A DNA stretch of 64,000 nt from Mariniphaga sp041687215 (GTDB taxonomy: Bacteria; Bacteroidota; Bacteroidia; Bacteroidales; Prolixibacteraceae): NCBI RefSeq assembly GCF_041687215.1, contig NZ_JAWLCI010000016.1, positions 1-64,000 on the forward strand. Reading direction: 5' to 3'. The stretch's first letter is position 1, and every line of letters begins with the position of its first letter. The position numbers were made by a program, and so were the translations under genes. The notes under the pieces were generated by a model. The model was not told the origin of the DNA. It saw only the letters and a list, made by a program, of their open reading frames with translations, and ran no database searches. Below are positions 26,344 to 35,375 of this stretch, one piece after another.

Positions 26344-27858
26344 ATGAGGTATTTTTTAAGTCTGTTTTTCATATTAACTGCAGGGGTGTTTGTATCTGCC
26401 CAAACCATTTCTCCAAAATTCGAATTCCGTGCTGTTTGGGTGGCTACCGTGGCCAACATCGACTGGCCCTCGAAACCGGGGCTTCCCACTGAACAACAAC
26501 AGCAGGAGGTGATTGACATTTTAAACATGCACGAAAAACTGGGCATGAATGTCATCATTCTGCAGGTTCGGCCAACTTCCGATGCATTTTATCCATCGAC
26601 ACTGGAACCCTGGTCGCGCTATCTTACCGGAACGCCCGGGCAGGCGCCCGAACCGTTTTACGACCCGCTGCAGTTTTGGATTGAAGAGTGTCACAAGCGC
26701 GACATGGAACTGCATGCCTGGCTCAATCCGTTTCGGGTGGCGCTGAATCACCAGCAGCCCCTGGCCGGAAACCACATTGCTTTTCAGCACCCCGAGTGGA
26801 TTTTGAAATACGGCAACAGCCTCTATTTCGACCCCGGACTGCCACAAACACGCGAATTTGCAGCGCAGGTGGTTAAAGACATTGTTTCGCGTTACGATGT
26901 GGATGCCATTCATTTCGATGATTATTTTTACCCCTACCCGTTGCAGGAAGATTTTCCCGACACAGCCTCATTTGCCTTTTACAACCGTGGATTTTTACCG
27001 GAAGATAAGGCCGACTGGCGCCGCGAAAATGTGGATATCATCATCAAAATGCTGAACGACACCATTAAGTCGGTAAAACCGTGGGTGAAATTTGGCATCA
27101 GTCCGTTTGGTGTGTGGCGCAACATAGCCGACGACCCGCGCGGCTCCGACTCCCGTGCCGGCGCCACCAATTACGATCATCTTTACGCCAACATCATCAA
27201 ATGGCAGGAAAACGGCTGGATTGACTACACCTTGCCGCAACTTTACTGGCAGATTGGTCACCCGCTGGCCGATTTTGAAAAACTGGCCCTCTGGTGGAAA
27301 CTGCATACTTACGACCGCGGAATGTATATCGGCCATGGCGTGTATAAAAGCGACCCGGTTTCGGAAGTGAAAGAATGGACGCAGCCCGGTGAACTGCCCA
27401 AACAAATCAGGTTGCTACGCGAAATTCCCGGAATTGACGGTTCGGCCTTTTACAGCAGCAAACATTTTAAACGCGATTTAATGGGCTTTCAGGACAGCCT
27501 GATGCAGGATTTGTACCGTTACCGCGCACTCGTTCCGCCTATGCCGTGGCTCGATTATCAGCCGCCACAGCCGGTGGCCAAATTCAAACAACGGGGGAGA
27601 ACGGTGAAATGGAAAGTCAGGGAAACGGATTTTGAACTGGATGAACCATACAGGTTTATTCTGTATTTGAGTGAAGAAGATGAAAAGCTGAATCCTGAAA
27701 ACCCGGAATTCATTCATATTATTCTGGATAAACATTTGGATAAATACAAGTTTGAACGCATTAACCAAAAACGAAAAAAATACGAAGTGCGCATTTCGGT
27801 GCTCGACCGCCTGAATAACGAAAGCTGGCTGAGCCCACCGGAAATAATCAGGTTGTAA
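26344..27858 (+). CDS. GHL10 (DUF187) family glycoside hydrolase, secreted
   Basis: A 504-residue exported protein with a signal peptide ending FVSAQ. Residues of about 27-330 are the GHL10/DUF187 TIM barrel: EFRAVWVATVANIDWPS, VIILQVRPTSDAFYPS, LHAWLNPFRV and DAIHFDDYFYPYP. The C-terminal 110 residues form a fibronectin III-like domain. The E. coli relative DigH (YddW) cuts peptidoglycan glycan strands lacking stem peptides. Next to murQ and an amino-sugar kinase, a role in releasing peptidoglycan sugars for recycling is an attractive inference. It has its own promoter and is divergent from the murQ operon. Confidence 0.88.
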   Translation: MRYFLSLFFILTAGVFVSAQTISPKFEFRAVWVATVANIDWPSKPGLPTEQQQQEVIDILNMHEKLGMNVIILQVRPTSDAFYPSTLEPWSRYLTGTPGQAPEPFYDPLQFWIEECHKRDMELHAWLNPFRVALNHQQPLAGNHIAFQHPEWILKYGNSLYFDPGLPQTREFAAQVVKDIVSRYDVDAIHFDDYFYPYPLQEDFPDTASFAFYNRGFLPEDKADWRRENVDIIIKMLNDTIKSVKPWVKFGISPFGVWRNIADDPRGSDSRAGATNYDHLYANIIKWQENGWIDYTLPQLYWQIGHPLADFEKLALWWKLHTYDRGMYIGHGVYKSDPVSEVKEWTQPGELPKQIRLLREIPGIDGSAFYSSKHFKRDLMGFQDSLMQDLYRYRALVPPMPWLDYQPPQPVAKFKQRGRTVKWKVRETDFELDEPYRFILYLSEEDEKLNPENPEFIHIILDKHLDKYKFERINQKRKKYEVRISVLDRLNNESWLSPPEIIRL

Positions 27859-27960
27859 TTCATCCTGAAAAAAGAATATTGTTATCTGAGAGATTGTTAT
27901 GAAATTAAATTTTGGGAATTTGGAACGATTTTTCAATGTTATTTTTTCATTTTAAATTTG

Positions 27961-28446
27961 ACGCTTTCAGGTTATAACCCGATAGCAATCAGCGATTTTT
28001 TAAATGGTATTCATTTTAGTGAATGAGTTATATAATTCACTTATTTATAGTTGATTAATCATACTTTCGTTGGATTTAAATTTGGCGACATTTCTTCATT
28101 ATCAATAAGGTAATAAGGTTACCTTTCTATTGTTTGCCATTTTTACTAAGGTTTGATGAAAAAAAATAAGGTTTATTCGCAAACAAAAAAACCTTATTTT
28201 CAATGTATTAACCTTAGTAAAATAGTTACACATTTAATTTTTACCTTATTACCTTATTGCTCTCTGATAAAAACCTCTAATTAAATAATAAAATGGTCAC
28301 CGCCAATTTTATAGCGAGCAAATTTATTGATAATATTCTCATTAATTGTCGTGTAAAATTCAATAATATAAAAAAATCATACTCTACAAAAACGCTGATA
28401 GCTATCGGGAATGAAAGGTCTGGTGCCCGGAACCTGACAGCGTTTA
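27961..28446. mobile_element. MITE-like palindromic element, copy A
   Basis: Terminal inverted repeats: ACGCTTTCAGGTT (27961-27973) against the complement of 28431-28443 (one mismatch), and CCCGATAGCAATCAGCG (27978-27994) against the complement of 28393-28409 (one mismatch). Inside are three nested perfect or near-perfect arm pairs: 28104-28119 with 28243-28258, 28145-28153 with 28210-28218, and 28163-28174 with 28189-28200. No open frame of note lies within. Positions 27975-28345 are homologous to 29981-30338 in the same direction. It fills the gap between the GHL10 and ATPase genes. Confidence 0.7.
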
Positions 28447-28519
28447 GATAGTTAAACATTTAAAAACGTAAAAAATATAAATCAAAATAGTCTCTGAATT
28501 TATCATGCCTGATGTGTTT

Positions 28520-28549
28520 TATTTTTGAACATTCTTTGTTCAGAATGTT
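28520..28549 (+). promoter_or_regulatory. -7 element and leader hairpin of the eCIS ATPase gene
   Basis: TATTTTTG at 28520-28527 matches TAnnTTTG. Immediately after it AACATTCT (28528-28535) pairs perfectly with AGAATGTT (28542-28549), giving a leader hairpin in the transcript. The start codon at 28584 follows. Confidence 0.45.
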
Positions 28550-28583
28550 TATATATCAGATTGTAACACTTAACTCTATTCAA

Positions 28584-29933
28584 ATGAAGTTTCATTCGGC
28601 CAATGCCAAAACAATAGAACAGGAACTTGAATGGTTTCAAAAGTTAATACTCATCAGAGGAAAAATAACTTTTGAACAGTCGCTGCCTGAGGATGAAATA
28701 TATAAAATCCAGTTGCCATCCGTTGAAAAACAGGATTCTCCATACGCCGGTCTGATTAAAAAACATTCAATGGGTTTGGAAGAAAGGCTGATTTTAATTC
28801 TGGCATTAATACCACATGTTAAACCTTCGCTTCTGGATTTACTGCACACAAAAAATGCCCTGTACGATATTCCGTTTACCGAATTTGGCGGAATCAGGTA
28901 CAATAACATCAAAGGATACCTTCCCACCGGAGAAACCGCAATCTTTTTGCTTGCAGGCGCAAATCTGGAAAAAAGGTTTGAGTTGTTGCGGTTGTTTGGC
29001 AGGGAACATTTTTTTCACCGCGATGGAATACTTTCGCTGGAGAGCTCTTCGATGAACGAACCATTTTTAAATGGAATGTTGTCCATTTCGCAGGAATATC
29101 TGTTTCTGATAACAACCGGCGAAAAATATAAACCCGATTTTAATCCCCATTTTCCGGCAAAAAGAATTTACACCAGTCAGGAATGGGACGACCTGGTTGT
29201 TCAGGAACATCTGCTGCAGGGACTTGAAGAAATCAAAGATTATGTTCATTATGGAAGAAGTTTAAAAAAAGAATTTCAGTTCGGGAAAAAAATAAAACCC
29301 GGGTTTAAAGTATTGTTTACTGGCCCGCCCGGAACGGGGAAAACATTAACCGCCAGCCTACTCGGAAAATATTGTGAAATGGATGTTTACCGTGTGGATT
29401 TGTCGATGGTAGTTTCAAAATATATCGGCGAAACCGAAAAAAACCTGTCAAGTATTTTCGACATGGCTGAATCGAAAAACTGGATTCTCTTTTTTGACGA
29501 AGCCGATGCACTTTTTGGTAAAAGAAGCAATACATCTGATTCTCACGATCGTTATGCTAACCAGGAAGTTTCGTTTTTACTGCAACGTATGGAAGATTTT
29601 GACGGTCTGGTCATATTAAGTTCCAATTTCAAAAAAAATATTGATGAAGCTTTTTTCAGACGCTTCCAGCTTGTTCTCGATTTTGAAATGCCTGATGCAC
29701 ACCAAAGGCTCATTTTATGGGAAAAGTCCAAAACCAGCCAGTTTGAATACGATAAGGATGTTGATTTGGAAACTTTGGCCGAACAACATGAGTTAAGCGC
29801 CGCTTCTATTGTTAATGTATTGCATTACAGTGTTTTAAAGTGTATGGGTAGAAAAGACAATGTTATCCGGTTAAAAGATATTCAGGCCGGATTGCGCATG
29901 GAAAGAATTAAGGAGGGGAAAAGTATTCTTTAA
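28584..29933 (+). CDS. eCIS AAA+ ATPase (Afp15/Pvc15-like)
   Basis: A 449-residue protein from the ATG at 28584 (MKFHSANAKTIEQELEW); the longer frame adds a non-conserved hydrophobic stretch. The N-terminal 200 residues are specific to CIS ATPases. The AAA+ domain has Walker A GPPGTGKT at residues 247-254, Walker B WILFFDEADALF, and arginine-finger region AFFRRF. In Afp and PVC clusters this ATPase is needed for particle assembly or disassembly. It is separated from the structural operon by repeat copy B and one reversed gene, and so has its own promoter. Confidence 0.9.
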   Translation: MKFHSANAKTIEQELEWFQKLILIRGKITFEQSLPEDEIYKIQLPSVEKQDSPYAGLIKKHSMGLEERLILILALIPHVKPSLLDLLHTKNALYDIPFTEFGGIRYNNIKGYLPTGETAIFLLAGANLEKRFELLRLFGREHFFHRDGILSLESSSMNEPFLNGMLSISQEYLFLITTGEKYKPDFNPHFPAKRIYTSQEWDDLVVQEHLLQGLEEIKDYVHYGRSLKKEFQFGKKIKPGFKVLFTGPPGTGKTLTASLLGKYCEMDVYRVDLSMVVSKYIGETEKNLSSIFDMAESKNWILFFDEADALFGKRSNTSDSHDRYANQEVSFLLQRMEDFDGLVILSSNFKKNIDEAFFRRFQLVLDFEMPDAHQRLILWEKSKTSQFEYDKDVDLETLAEQHELSAASIVNVLHYSVLKCMGRKDNVIRLKDIQAGLRMERIKEGKSIL

Positions 29934-29982
29934 TGTAATATACTTCGCAAGGGATAAAATGTGCCATCTAAAGTTAGTTGTT

Positions 29983-30338
29983 CCCGAGCATTCAGCGTTT
30001 TTCCAAACGGTTTGCATTTTAGTGCATGCTCCATAATTCACTCATTTAGAATTGGTTAATAATACTATTATTTAAATTATATATGGCGGCATTTTTTTCA
30101 TTATTAATAAGGTAATAAGGTTAGTTTTTTCCTGTTCGCCTTTTACTAAGGTTTTTGATGGAAAAAAATAAGGTTTATTTGCAAACGGAAAAACCTTATT
30201 TTCAATGTATTAACCTTAGTAGAAGAGTTGCACGTATGATTTTTACCTTATTACCTTATTGCTCTCCGGCAAAGATTATATTAAGAAATAGAATGGTCAT
30301 CGCCATTTTTAAAACGAGTATATTTATTAATAATTAAA
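29983..30338. mobile_element. MITE-like palindromic element, copy B
   Basis: Homologous in direct orientation to copy A: a CCCGAGCATTCAGCG left end, the shared CATTTTAGTG and TAATTCACT blocks, and AATAAGGTAATAAGGT (30106-30121) pairing with ACCTTATTACCTTATT (30245-30260), then AATGGTCATCGCCA. The right terminal inverted repeat of copy A is missing; the element ends just before the reversed gene at 30347. It covers the gap after the ATPase gene, where I see no other feature. Confidence 0.7.
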
Positions 30339-30346
30339 TCAGTCAC

Positions 30347-30796
30347 TCAATCTCCCGATTTTTCATTCATATAATATTCGATGATGATGTCGTCATTTTT
30401 AGTGGATTTTTGCATCTGGTCTTTTAAAAATTGAATTTCCTGTTCTAATTCTGCCTTCTCTGTAAACCACTTATCCAGTTTGTTTTCAGCTTCTTTAAAT
30501 TGTTCCTTCAGGGCAATTATTTCCGATGAACGGGCATTTTGTTCCTTTAAAAGAATTCTGTTTTGTTCTCCGAGAAAACTAATTTTACCGGACAGGGTGT
30601 CATGATTATATGCTATTTTCTTTTTGAAATACCGGGTGACGAAAAAAATCCCCACAGGGAAAATTAAAAATCCCAATAAAAGAACATAAAAAATAAAGTT
30701 GCCAATCACAACCGTCCCAATGTATAAGGCTGGAATTAAGCTTGTTGTGCAAATAATACTGTTTTCCATGGCGCAGAATATTTTTTTAGATATCAA
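30347..30796 (-). CDS. Hypothetical membrane protein with coiled coil
   Basis: A 149-residue protein (140 if the second ATG at 30769 is used). Residues of about 25-65 hold two hydrophobic segments (LIPALYIGTVVIGNFIFYVLLLGFLIFPVGIFFV). The rest is a charged coiled coil (SEIIALKEQFKEAENKLDKWFTEKAELEQEI). It is inverted relative to the eCIS genes and sits between the ATPase and the structural operon, adjoining repeat copy B. I do not recognise a family. It may be a chance neighbour brought in with the repeat, or a membrane factor for the injection system. Confidence 0.6.
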   Translation of the reverse strand: MISKKIFCAMENSIICTTSLIPALYIGTVVIGNFIFYVLLLGFLIFPVGIFFVTRYFKKKIAYNHDTLSGKISFLGEQNRILLKEQNARSSEIIALKEQFKEAENKLDKWFTEKAELEQEIQFLKDQMQKSTKNDDIIIEYYMNEKSGD

Positions 30797-31028
30797 GAAT
30801 AAAAAACCAAAATCTAAGAATCATCAAAATTATTTATGTGAAAATACGAAATAATACTAAAAGATATATTACTATTTTATTTTTTTGTTGTAAATTGTCT
30901 GAGAGATTTATTTTTTCAAGCGTTAGTTACAGCTTTAAAAGATTAGTTTTCAGGAGAATAAACCATTAAATTGACAAAAATTCATATTCTCTTTATTGAC
31001 TTTAGTTGGAAATTTTTAAGCAGTTGCG
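30797..31028. other. Leader/promoter region between divergent genes
   Basis: A 230-base AT-rich gap upstream of the structural operon. It must contain the promoter of the eCIS operon, but I find no good TAnnTTTG match, only T-rich tracts near 30876-30888. No small gene is supported. Confidence 0.4.
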
Positions 31029-31601
31029 ATGATTGATGTTGCCTTGGGATTAATTCGGGATCTATTGAACGAACATTTCAGAAATGAATTTTCTATTTCT
31101 GAGAATAAAGTTGTTCTATCTAATATTGTTAAGGCAGATGGTTCTGTTGCACAGAATGTAGATGCAAAAGTTGTTTTTTTCCTGGTTAGCCTAGATGAAG
31201 AGGCAGCATTAAAAAACAGTATGAATCGTACGATTGGTCAGGGAAATGGTTCGTTTGCACAAAAAAATCCTTCGTTGCATTTAAATATGCAGTTGCTTTT
31301 TTGCGCCAATTTCGATAGTGCCATTTACAGTGAGGGGTTAAGTTATCTTTCATCGCTGATTCGCTTTTTTCAAATCAATAAAAGAATTGCGTTAGACCAA
31401 TCCAGCAATTCAGGTTCTTCTAAAAACAGATTAAGTTTTGAATTGTGCAAGCTGGATTACGCCGAATTAAGCCACCTTTGGTCGGCCATAGGAAGTAAAC
31501 TGATGCCTTCAGTTTTGTACAAAGTGAGCATGCTGGTATTTGATGATGCGCCAATCAGGAAAATTATTCCGGCAGTTAAGGAAACCCAAAACCAAACCTA
31601 A
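31029..31601 (+). CDS. eCIS DUF4255 protein (Pvc16/Afp16-like tail terminator)
   Basis: A 190-residue protein of the DUF4255/Pvc16_N family: MIDVALGLIRDLLNEHF, then the beta-rich core, and LSHLWSAIGSKLMPSVLYKVSMLVF near the end. In Afp and PVC the equivalent protein caps the sheath-tube at the distal end and fixes particle length. It is the first gene of the long + strand operon, with nine bases to the next gene. Function is assigned by family and by conserved position. Confidence 0.88.
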   Translation: MIDVALGLIRDLLNEHFRNEFSISENKVVLSNIVKADGSVAQNVDAKVVFFLVSLDEEAALKNSMNRTIGQGNGSFAQKNPSLHLNMQLLFCANFDSAIYSEGLSYLSSLIRFFQINKRIALDQSSNSGSSKNRLSFELCKLDYAELSHLWSAIGSKLMPSVLYKVSMLVFDDAPIRKIIPAVKETQNQT

Positions 31602-31610
31602 TTTGCATAA

Positions 31611-32639
31611 ATGGAACAATCTTTTGTACATATACTTACACTGTTTTTAAGGCACCAGTATTTTAGTGATAACCTTTTTAAACCAATTGAAATTTCTCTT
31701 GCTGATGCTTCAAAAAAAACAGCACTCAATTATGGAATTATAGCAAAACCTTTTCCCGGCGGTTTTCATTTGCTTGCTTCAAACACCGAAATACAGGGAT
31801 TTTATGATGAAGCCGAATCATTACAGTTTTTCCTAAAATGTACTGATGCCAATTACATCAATTACACTGATTTGCCTGCTCACAGTCTGATTGACAGAAT
31901 GCTGTATTTCAACAATACAGAAGAAATTAAAGGTAAGGTAGAAAATGGTTTTGTTTTGCATGCTGAAGAGTTTGCCGGTGAAAATGAACTGGTTCAAGTT
32001 GTTTATGAAAAAGTTACAATTCCGGATTTTAATTCCGGCGAAAATTATCGTTTTACAGATGCTGCCGGAAATGAAATTCCTCCCGGAAATATTACACCCT
32101 CAGCCCAAAATTCCAATACGTTTAACATTTCCAATTTACCGCAGGGACTTATTCTCTTTCATGCGGAAAATAAAGATGTGGTGAAATTTTACCATTACAA
32201 CAAAGCTGTTTGGAAAAAACCTTTTGCCGTTGTTGAACTGTTTCCCAAACAACTTTTTAATCAGTTTAAAGAAAACGGGAAGGTTGAATATGCCATAAAT
32301 TTCAGTAACCGAAAAACAGTCTGGAAATATTTTCTGGTAAGTCCGGTTTATAATAAATTTAAAAACCTGAGCATTATCAATAAGGGGAAAGAAGAGGTTT
32401 TTAATTCACTTCAAATACAACAAATACAGGCAAATATAGAGGCACTTGTTTTCGAATCGAAAAACAAAATACCTCTTGCAGAACAATCTGATGATTATTT
32501 CCAACTGGTTGATAATTACAGCGCCGGTAACGGTAAAAGCAAAATAGTGTTGAAAAATCTGCCGAGGGCTTCTGCTGAACAACTGTACGTAGATGAAGCC
32601 AAAACAAATGAGACTTTTTATTCTCACATTTTTATATAA
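31611..32639 (+). CDS. Unknown eCIS-operon protein, 342 aa
   Basis: Not recognised as a named domain. The 342-residue product lacks a signal peptide and membrane segments, and is beta-rich. It begins MEQSFVHILTLFLRHQYF and includes ENYRFTDAAGNEIPPG. It sits between the terminator-like DUF4255 gene and the sheath gene, a place where Bacteroidetes eCIS operons often hold a large unassigned protein. The tight spacing argues for a structural or assembly role, perhaps at the cap. Confidence 0.75.
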   Translation: MEQSFVHILTLFLRHQYFSDNLFKPIEISLADASKKTALNYGIIAKPFPGGFHLLASNTEIQGFYDEAESLQFFLKCTDANYINYTDLPAHSLIDRMLYFNNTEEIKGKVENGFVLHAEEFAGENELVQVVYEKVTIPDFNSGENYRFTDAAGNEIPPGNITPSAQNSNTFNISNLPQGLILFHAENKDVVKFYHYNKAVWKKPFAVVELFPKQLFNQFKENGKVEYAINFSNRKTVWKYFLVSPVYNKFKNLSIINKGKEEVFNSLQIQQIQANIEALVFESKNKIPLAEQSDDYFQLVDNYSAGNGKSKIVLKNLPRASAEQLYVDEAKTNETFYSHIFI

Positions 32640-32659
32640 ACAATTAATAATTAAAAATT

Positions 32660-34228
32660 ATGGCACAAAAATTAATGACACCCGGAGTCTATATCGAAGA
32701 GGTCAATGCTTTTCCAGGCTCCGTTGTTGAGGTTGCAACAGCAATCCCGGCTTTTATCGGGTACACCGAAAAGGCTTCCAGAAATGGAAAGTCATTGGTG
32801 AACAAACCCACCAGAATTACTTCATTTGCCGAGTATCTCCTTTTGTTTGGGGGTGCATTCAATCCAAAGTTTACTTTAGATCCGGTTGCGGAAGGAGCTA
32901 AACCTAAAAATTCAATTTCCATTAACGATGAGGAAAGGGCGATTGAATATAAGGCCGACAACCAGCTTTTCCTTTTTAACAGCATTAAACTTTTTTATGC
33001 CAATGGAGGCGGCACCTGTTACATTGTGTCGGTTGGCACATACAAAGGTAAAGCGGAACAGAAAATCAGCAAAGACGAGCTTTTGGGCACCAGCACCGAT
33101 GAAAATGACAAGCCCATTGAAGGGGGTTTAGCTTCGTTACTGAAGGAGCAGGAACCTACCATGATTGTTATTCCGGATGCGGTTGCTTTGGGCGACGATT
33201 GTTACGAGGTGTACAAACAAGTGCTGGCACAATGCGCCAAAATGCAAAACAGAATAGCCATTATGGATTTGTATGATGGCTACAACAGCAGGGACGACGA
33301 AGACAACGTCAATCAATTCAGGGAAAAAATTGGAACCGAGTACCTGAGTTACGCCGCTGCCTATTATCCCTGGTTGCATACCAGCATAGTTCAGAAAGAT
33401 GAAATCACGTTTAAAAACCTGGATGAAAAAGTGGATCTTTCAGCCATTTTGCCTGAAAAACCTGCCAAAGAACTTGTAACCAAATTTAAAGACCAGGCTC
33501 CGCCGGAAATTACCGAAGAAACAACTGACGAAGAAAAAGAGGCGATTCAAAAAACGGTAAAAAACAACGAACGGAATCTTCATCTCGGCTTAGTGGCTAC
33601 AAGTCCAACCTATGTAAATCTGTTAGATGAAATCAGGGCAGTTATCAACCTGCTCCCGGTTTCGGCGGCAATGGCAGGAATTTACACCATGGTTGACAAC
33701 AACCGGGGCGTTTGGAAATCACCGGCAAATGTGAGCCTGAACAGTGTTATTAAACCGGCAGTAAATATTACACACGATCAGCAGGAAGATTTAAACGTGA
33801 ATGCAGTTTCCGGCAAATCCATCAACGCCATCAGAACTTTTCCGGGTGTGGGAACACTGATTTGGGGCGCCCGTACTTTGGACGGCAACAGCCTCGACTG
33901 GAAATACATAAATGTAAGGCGCACCATGATTATGCTGGAACAATCCATAAAAATGGCGCTGCGTTCGTATGTTTTTGAACCCAACGATGCAAATACATGG
34001 GTTACAGTAAAAAGTATGATCATTAATTTCCTGACAGAAAAATGGAAGCAGGGCGCACTCGCCGGGGCATCTCCCGATGATGCTTTCGATGTTCAGGTGG
34101 GATTGGGTGCAACCATGACAAGCCTCGATATTCTGGAAGGTAAAATGCTGATAACCGTTAAACTGGCCATCGTCAGACCGGCAGAATTTATCGTAGTAAC
34201 ATTTGAACAGCAAATGCAAAAATCATAA
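32660..34228 (+). CDS. eCIS contractile sheath protein
   Basis: A 522-residue phage tail-sheath family protein. The opening MTPGVYIEEVNAFPGSVVEV and VATAIPAFIGYTEKA is the hallmark of sheath N-termini. The C-terminal domain includes WGARTLDGNSLDWKYINVRRTMIMLEQSI, the conserved core whose arms link subunits. It forms the contracting outer tube that drives the inner tube. Afp and PVC carry three sheath paralogs, whereas this locus has only one, as in simpler Bacteroidetes systems. Confidence 0.95.
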   Translation: MAQKLMTPGVYIEEVNAFPGSVVEVATAIPAFIGYTEKASRNGKSLVNKPTRITSFAEYLLLFGGAFNPKFTLDPVAEGAKPKNSISINDEERAIEYKADNQLFLFNSIKLFYANGGGTCYIVSVGTYKGKAEQKISKDELLGTSTDENDKPIEGGLASLLKEQEPTMIVIPDAVALGDDCYEVYKQVLAQCAKMQNRIAIMDLYDGYNSRDDEDNVNQFREKIGTEYLSYAAAYYPWLHTSIVQKDEITFKNLDEKVDLSAILPEKPAKELVTKFKDQAPPEITEETTDEEKEAIQKTVKNNERNLHLGLVATSPTYVNLLDEIRAVINLLPVSAAMAGIYTMVDNNRGVWKSPANVSLNSVIKPAVNITHDQQEDLNVNAVSGKSINAIRTFPGVGTLIWGARTLDGNSLDWKYINVRRTMIMLEQSIKMALRSYVFEPNDANTWVTVKSMIINFLTEKWKQGALAGASPDDAFDVQVGLGATMTSLDILEGKMLITVKLAIVRPAEFIVVTFEQQMQKS

Positions 34229-34266
34229 TTAAAACAAGCTTTTATAAATATTAAAATTATAACATC

Positions 34267-34719
34267 ATGGCAGGAGAAAAACAAGACAACAACTGGCCAC
34301 TACCAAAATTTTATTTTATGGTAGATTGGGGAAGCACTACCAATATTCCTTTTCAGAAGGTTAGCGGACTGGATATTGAAGCGCAGCCTATTTCCTACAG
34401 GCATGGCAACAGCCCGGTATTTTCGGAAATAAACATGCCGGGAATAGTGAAAAACAGCAATGTAACCATGAAAAAGGGTGTATTTGCCAACGACAACGGT
34501 TTCTGGGACTGGTACAACAAAATTAAAATGAATACCATAGAACGGCAAAACGTTGTGATTAAACTTTTGGATGAAAGCGGAAGCCCAACCATGACGTGGA
34601 CGTTGAATAATGCGTGGCCTACAAAAATCAGTTCAACCGATTTGAAGTCGGATGCCAATGAAGTGGCCGTTGAAAGCATTGAAATTATGCACGAAGGTTT
34701 AACCATAGCTAACGGGTAA
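34267..34719 (+). CDS. eCIS inner tube protein 1 (Pvc1/gp19-like)
   Basis: A 150-residue phage tail tube (T4 gp19-type) protein with the motif FYFMVDWGSTTNIPFQKVSGLDIEAQ, followed by PVFSEINMPGIVKNSNVTMKKGVF. It stacks as hexamers into the inner tube that carries cargo. It lies five bases before a second, different tube gene. Confidence 0.92.
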   Translation: MAGEKQDNNWPLPKFYFMVDWGSTTNIPFQKVSGLDIEAQPISYRHGNSPVFSEINMPGIVKNSNVTMKKGVFANDNGFWDWYNKIKMNTIERQNVVIKLLDESGSPTMTWTLNNAWPTKISSTDLKSDANEVAVESIEIMHEGLTIANG

Positions 34720-34724
34720 TTTGT

Positions 34725-35180
34725 ATGGGAAAAGACAGTTTCTTCATTCCTGATTATACTCCTCCAACGGCGTTTTATTTTTCCGTCAGATTTGATGGTT
34801 TAGATGAAACAGACAGTGCTTTTCAGGAAGTTTCAGGTTTGAAGGTAACCATAGATACCGTTCCCATGAAGGAAGGTGGTGACAATAACTTTGTTCATCA
34901 TCTTCCTACACCCGCTAAATATGATAATCTGGTGTTAAAGCGATGTCTGATGTCTAATTCTGCCCTGGATACATGGTGCCGGGAAGCCCTGGAAGACTTT
35001 AAGTTTGAACCAAAAGATTTAAAATTATCGCTTTTGGGTGCAGATGGCGATCCTTTGGCTTCGTGGTCCATCGTTCAGGCGTTTCCAATTTCGTGGGAAT
35101 TATCAGCGCTTAACAGTACAAGTAATCAATTAGCCATTGAATCGCTCACATTAAAGTACAGACTTTTCAGAAAAGATTAA
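34725..35180 (+). CDS. eCIS inner tube protein 2 (Pvc5/Afp5-like)
   Basis: A 151-residue tube-family protein (FYFSVRFDGLDETDSAFQEVSGLKV; NLVLKRCLMSNSALDTWCREALEDF; LAIESLTLKYRLFRKD). It resembles tube protein 1 in fold but not in detail. In PVC/Afp such minor tube proteins form the first layer joining tube to spike, which fits its place just before the hub genes. Confidence 0.9.
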   Translation: MGKDSFFIPDYTPPTAFYFSVRFDGLDETDSAFQEVSGLKVTIDTVPMKEGGDNNFVHHLPTPAKYDNLVLKRCLMSNSALDTWCREALEDFKFEPKDLKLSLLGADGDPLASWSIVQAFPISWELSALNSTSNQLAIESLTLKYRLFRKD

Positions 35181-35183
35181 CAC

Positions 35184-35366
35184 ATGACATTAATAGTTAA
35201 AGAGCTTATCGTCAGGGGAATTGTGTCAAGTGAAAATTCTTCATTTGGGGAGTTTTCATCTGAAAAAGAAGACCTTTCCCAATATCTGGAACAACTCAAA
35301 AAAGAAATTGAGAAAGATTGTTTAGAAAGGATAATGCAAAAATTAGAAACCAAAACAGTAAGGTAA
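35184..35366 (+). CDS. Small eCIS protein of the DUF5908 type
   Basis: A 60-residue protein starting MTLIVKELIVRGIV and ending in a charged helix (EQLKKEIEKDCLERIMQKLE). This matches the small DUF5908-like proteins encoded between tube and LysM-hub genes in Bacteroidetes injection systems. The start is three bases after the tube stop. Its exact role is unknown, perhaps a chaperone or minor hub factor. Confidence 0.75.
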   Translation: MTLIVKELIVRGIVSSENSSFGEFSSEKEDLSQYLEQLKKEIEKDCLERIMQKLETKTVR

Positions 35367-35375
35367 ATATTGGAT

